Positions 15,170-16,733 of a stretch of DNA of 16,733 bases are shown here, in pieces. Each line of letters opens with the position of its first letter. Position 1 is the first letter of the stretch. Position numbers and translations under genes: made by a program. The stretch is from Thermoplasmata archaeon (GTDB lineage: Archaea; Thermoplasmatota; Thermoplasmata; Thermoplasmatales; Thermoplasmataceae): NCBI GenBank assembly GCA_021850835.1, contig JAJZKS010000010.1:1-16733 (forward strand). The letters are read 5' to 3'. The notes beneath the pieces were generated by a model. That model made no database searches. It saw only the letters and a list, made by a program, of their open reading frames with translations, and was not told the origin of the DNA.

Positions 15170-15341
15170 AGCTGCCAGGCTCCGGGATAGCCGCCCTTCC
15201 TGCAATGGCTGAAAGTTTTGGTTCCCCTATTATTATAAAACCAAACCATTCTGTGGTGGTTTTCTCTTCGCCATGAATGGGGCAATTTTTTTCCGTAGTG
15301 ATGAGTTTGCATTTCTTGCAAGCTCTGTAAATCTGCTTCAT
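15147..15341 (-). CDS. spt4: Transcription elongation factor Spt4 (RpoE'')
   Basis: The 64-residue Spt4 partners Spt5 and the RNA polymerase clamp to keep elongation processive. It has ACKKCKLIT with Cys8 and Cys11, then CPIHG with Cys20 and His23, where most Spt4 proteins have CPxCG. The fourth zinc ligand therefore appears to be His. The rest fits the family: TEWFGFIIIGEPKLSAIAGRAAI and PGSYAIKV. The start ATG at 15341 follows the Rpo7 stop by 5 nt, with GGAG about 11 nt upstream. The 3' end overlaps the dephospho-CoA kinase gene. Rpo7-Spt4 adjacency is typical of archaea. Confidence 0.94.
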   Translation of the reverse strand: MKQIYRACKKCKLITTEKNCPIHGEEKTTTEWFGFIIIGEPKLSAIAGRAAIPEPGSYAIKVRQ

Positions 15342-15346
15342 ATTGT

Positions 15347-15937
15347 CTAGTTCTCCACTTTCTCTCTCTTTCTGTTGAGCCAGTCAAGTTTGGCAAGGCC
15401 AAGCTGCTTCATTGTGAATCCGATCTTGCTGTCCTCGACAGAAGATGAACTGAGATTCAGTGCGACAATCCTTACCCGTACCTTGTCGCCTACCTTAATG
15501 TCCCTCTTTGTGTCTTTACCTATGAACCTCTGGTTGGCAAGGTCAACATCAATCCTGTCATCCATTATCTGGCTCTTGTGGAGAAGCCCCTCAAATGGAC
15601 CGAACCTTATGAAGGCGCCAAAGTTTTGTATTGATACAACGACACCTTCCACTATCTCCTGCATTTCAGGATAATATGCAAGTGCCTTGAAATGAACGCT
15701 CTGATAGACGCCACCATCCCCATGAACAATGGCTCCGTCACCTATCTTGTCTACATCGATGACTGAAACTATGTAGCACTTCCCAAGGATTCTTGTGTCA
15801 TCCTTCTCGTCCTTGAAATCTATGAATCTGCCTTCCAGTGAGGTCTTAGCCACATCTAGCACGGCCTGGGTGTAATCCTGCCCCAGTTTCTCAGGAGGTA
15901 TCCTCGTAATGTAATCATCCTCAACTACAACATACAT
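15347..15937 (-). CDS. rpo7: DNA-directed RNA polymerase subunit Rpo7 (RpoE1/E')
   Basis: This 196-residue stalk subunit pairs with Rpo4 and binds emerging RNA. The N-terminal RNP-like domain (about 1-80) begins MYVVVEDDYITRIPPEKLG and contains GKCYIVSVIDVDKIGDGAIVHGDGGVYQ. The S1 domain (about 82-190) contains EIVEGVVVSIQNFGAFIRFG, GLLHKSQIMDD and GDKVRVRIVALNL, ending GFTMKQLGLAKLDWL. The length is normal. The start is the ATG at 15937, with GGAG about 10 nt upstream. A TATA box at about 15996-16003 implies a leader of roughly 35 nt, unlike the leaderless genes elsewhere in the window. It is the first gene of the operon Rpo7-Spt4-DPCK-S24e-S27ae. Confidence 0.95.
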   Translation of the reverse strand: MYVVVEDDYITRIPPEKLGQDYTQAVLDVAKTSLEGRFIDFKDEKDDTRILGKCYIVSVIDVDKIGDGAIVHGDGGVYQSVHFKALAYYPEMQEIVEGVVVSIQNFGAFIRFGPFEGLLHKSQIMDDRIDVDLANQRFIGKDTKRDIKVGDKVRVRIVALNLSSSSVEDSKIGFTMKQLGLAKLDWLNRKREKVEN

Positions 15938-15995
15938 TCTGCATCTTCTCCACGACAGGAAATTCTAACACTGGCACTGCACAAACTGGCTTTAC

Positions 15996-16003
15996 TTTAT
16001 AAA
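15996..16003 (-). promoter_or_regulatory. TATA box of the rpo7 operon
   Basis: TTTATAAA is a perfect palindrome about 62 nt before the rpo7 ATG, predicting a transcript start near 15973. Being palindromic, it could also fire rightward into the intergenic region. Confidence 0.55.
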
Positions 16004-16152
16004 CTTGGGCAACAGCAAAGCAGAGGGCATTCCTGTGCTACATACTTCCTACGGAGTATCTTTCCCGATTGATTAAATCGATATTAAGATTGTGATTTGT
16101 AAAATCCAATAATTCTTGGTCTCCCGCGATAAGTGAAAACGCATTGCATTGA

Positions 16153-16182
16153 CAGGGACGAAAGGAAAAAATGAAGTCCCTG
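16153..16182. other. Stem-loop with a purine-rich loop
   Basis: CAGGGAC (16153-16159) pairs perfectly with GTCCCTG (16176-16182). The 16-nt loop GAAAGGAAAAAATGAA holds a Shine-Dalgarno-like AAAGGA and an ATG. It lies about 70 nt before the acyl-CoA dehydrogenase start and upstream of that gene's TATA box. Confidence 0.4.
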
Positions 16183-16218
16183 AGCCAGAGCATAATCTGG
16201 ATATATTCGCCCCTCTAA

Positions 16219-16229
16219 GATTAATAAGC
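16219..16229 (+). promoter_or_regulatory. TATA box of the acyl-CoA dehydrogenase gene
   Basis: GATTAATAAGC is centred about 26 nt before the ATG at 16250, again the spacing of a leaderless message. Confidence 0.55.
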
Positions 16230-16249
16230 AGTAGTGAGATTTAACTAGC

Positions 16250-16733
16250 ATGCAGAAAACGATGGAACCTGAAATTTATGACCTCCTTAGAGAATCAGTC
16301 AGGGAGTTCGTTTCAAGGGAAGTCCTGCCCGTAGCCTCAAAGGTCGACCAGGCGGATGAATTTCCACTTGACCTGTTCAAGAAAATGGGAAAGTTAGGTT
16401 TCCTAGGCGTTACAATACCAGAGCAGTACGGAGGTTCAGGGATGGATTACCGCGCACAGGCGATAATAGAAGAGGAGCTTGGCTACGCATCTGCATCCCT
16501 TGCTCTGTCATACGGAGCCCACAGCAACCTCTGTCTGGACAACATGTACAGAAACGGTTCAGAATTCATAAGGGAAAATTTTGTTCCAAAACTTGCTTCT
16601 GGTGAATGGGTAGGCTCCCTTGGACTCACAGAACCTAGTTCGGGGTCCGATGCTCTCGCCATGAAATCCAGGGCTGAGATTAAAGGTGACCATTATATCC
16701 TGTCCGGCAGCAAGACTTTTATCACAAACGCCC
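16250..16733 (+). CDS. Acyl-CoA dehydrogenase, isovaleryl-CoA dehydrogenase-like (right-truncated)
   Basis: The first 161 residues are visible; the window ends inside the gene and the frame stays open. This flavoenzyme family oxidises acyl-CoA to enoyl-CoA in the cytoplasm with FAD and an electron-transfer flavoprotein. The N-terminal helical domain holds LGFLGVTIPEQYGGSGMDY and the stretch SLALSYGAHSNLCLDNMYRNGS. The AHSNLC pattern is typical of isovaleryl-CoA dehydrogenase-type members. The middle domain begins GSLGLTEPSSGSDALAMK, the FAD/substrate signature, and SGSKTFITNA. The catalytic Glu lies beyond the window. Branched-chain amino acid breakdown is therefore a reasonable guess, not proved. 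The ATG at 16250 follows a TATA box by about 26 nt, so the message should be leaderless. It is divergent from the rpo7 operon. Confidence 0.93.
   Translation, partial: MQKTMEPEIYDLLRESVREFVSREVLPVASKVDQADEFPLDLFKKMGKLGFLGVTIPEQYGGSGMDYRAQAIIEEELGYASASLALSYGAHSNLCLDNMYRNGSEFIRENFVPKLASGEWVGSLGLTEPSSGSDALAMKSRAEIKGDHYILSGSKTFITNA

Larger units (their letters stand above)
15938..16249. other. Intergenic region of 312 nt with opposed promoters and hairpins
   Basis: No convincing gene lies here. It holds the palindromic TATA box of rpo7, the TATA box of the acyl-CoA dehydrogenase, and an imperfect hairpin ATACTTC/GGAGTAT (16042-16048 with 16053-16059, one wobble pair, CTAC loop). It also holds CGATT/AATCG (16066-16080) and a longer stem at 16153-16182. 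A 15-codon frame (16171-16218, beginning MKSLSQ) with AAAGGA upstream could be a leader peptide, but support is thin. Confidence 0.6.

Noticed and set aside
15170..15205. TTG start at 15205 for the dephospho-CoA kinase
   Set aside because: It adds 12 residues without family likeness and a 59-nt overlap with spt4; the ATG at 15169 gives a normal length.
1..16733. Mobile elements, CRISPR arrays, toxin-antitoxin pairs or phage genes
   Set aside because: No transposase, integrase, terminal repeats, spaced direct repeats or paired toxin genes are seen; the content is housekeeping plus a few unknown proteins.

Overview
This window looks chromosomal and archaeal, most likely from a Thermoplasmatales-type euryarchaeon. 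The archaeal assignment rests on the block at 13990-15937: Rpo7, Spt4, a GTP-dependent dephospho-CoA kinase of the DUF359 family, S24e and S27ae on one strand. DUF763, DUF2175 and TATA boxes about 25 nt before start codons agree with it. The narrower lineage is inferred from the leaderless look of most first genes, TTG starts, AGG/ATA codon use and gene content, and is only moderately secure. I see no insertion sequence, integrase, CRISPR array, rRNA or tRNA.

Layout. (1) 1-3645 is a molybdenum/tungsten cofactor region. The 3' end of one moeA (cut by the window edge) overlaps a second, longer moeA by 4 nt. On the opposite strand lie an E1-like ThiF/MoeB/HesA adenylyltransferase and a HAD phosphatase. 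(2) 3712-5029 holds a zinc-type MDR oxidoreductase, divergent from the ThiF-like gene across a perfectly palindromic TATA box, and a 52-residue orphan protein. (3) 5086-6848 holds a sequon-rich, membrane-anchored surface protein converging with a small operon of a three-helix membrane protein and a double winged-helix regulator. (4) 7095-13412 holds a very long Lhr helicase (1712 aa) preceded on the same strand by DUF763, which ends in a helix-hairpin-helix-like motif. (5) 13571-13873 is a DUF2175 zinc-finger protein. (6) 13990-15937 is the transcription/translation operon named above; S27ae carries a long Lys/Glu-rich tail. (7) 15938-16249 is a 312-nt intergenic region with opposed promoters and hairpins. 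(8) 16250 to the right edge is an acyl-CoA dehydrogenase, cut by the window end.

How the parts work together. The MoeA proteins complete Moco/Wco by metal insertion, and the ThiF-like enzyme could activate the MoaD-type sulfur carrier, so these may share a pathway. Lhr and DUF763 are a plausible nucleic-acid repair or processing pair. The Rpo7-Spt4-S24e-S27ae operon joins RNA polymerase function to ribosome supply, with a CoA biosynthesis enzyme embedded by overlapping genes.

No clear-cut new defence or mobile system is visible. The strongest leads are the Lhr C-terminal extension with its DUF763 neighbour, the S27ae tail, the MoeA with a shrunken C-terminal domain, the surface-glycoprotein/regulator locus, and structured intergenic DNA near 13910-13941 and 16153-16182.
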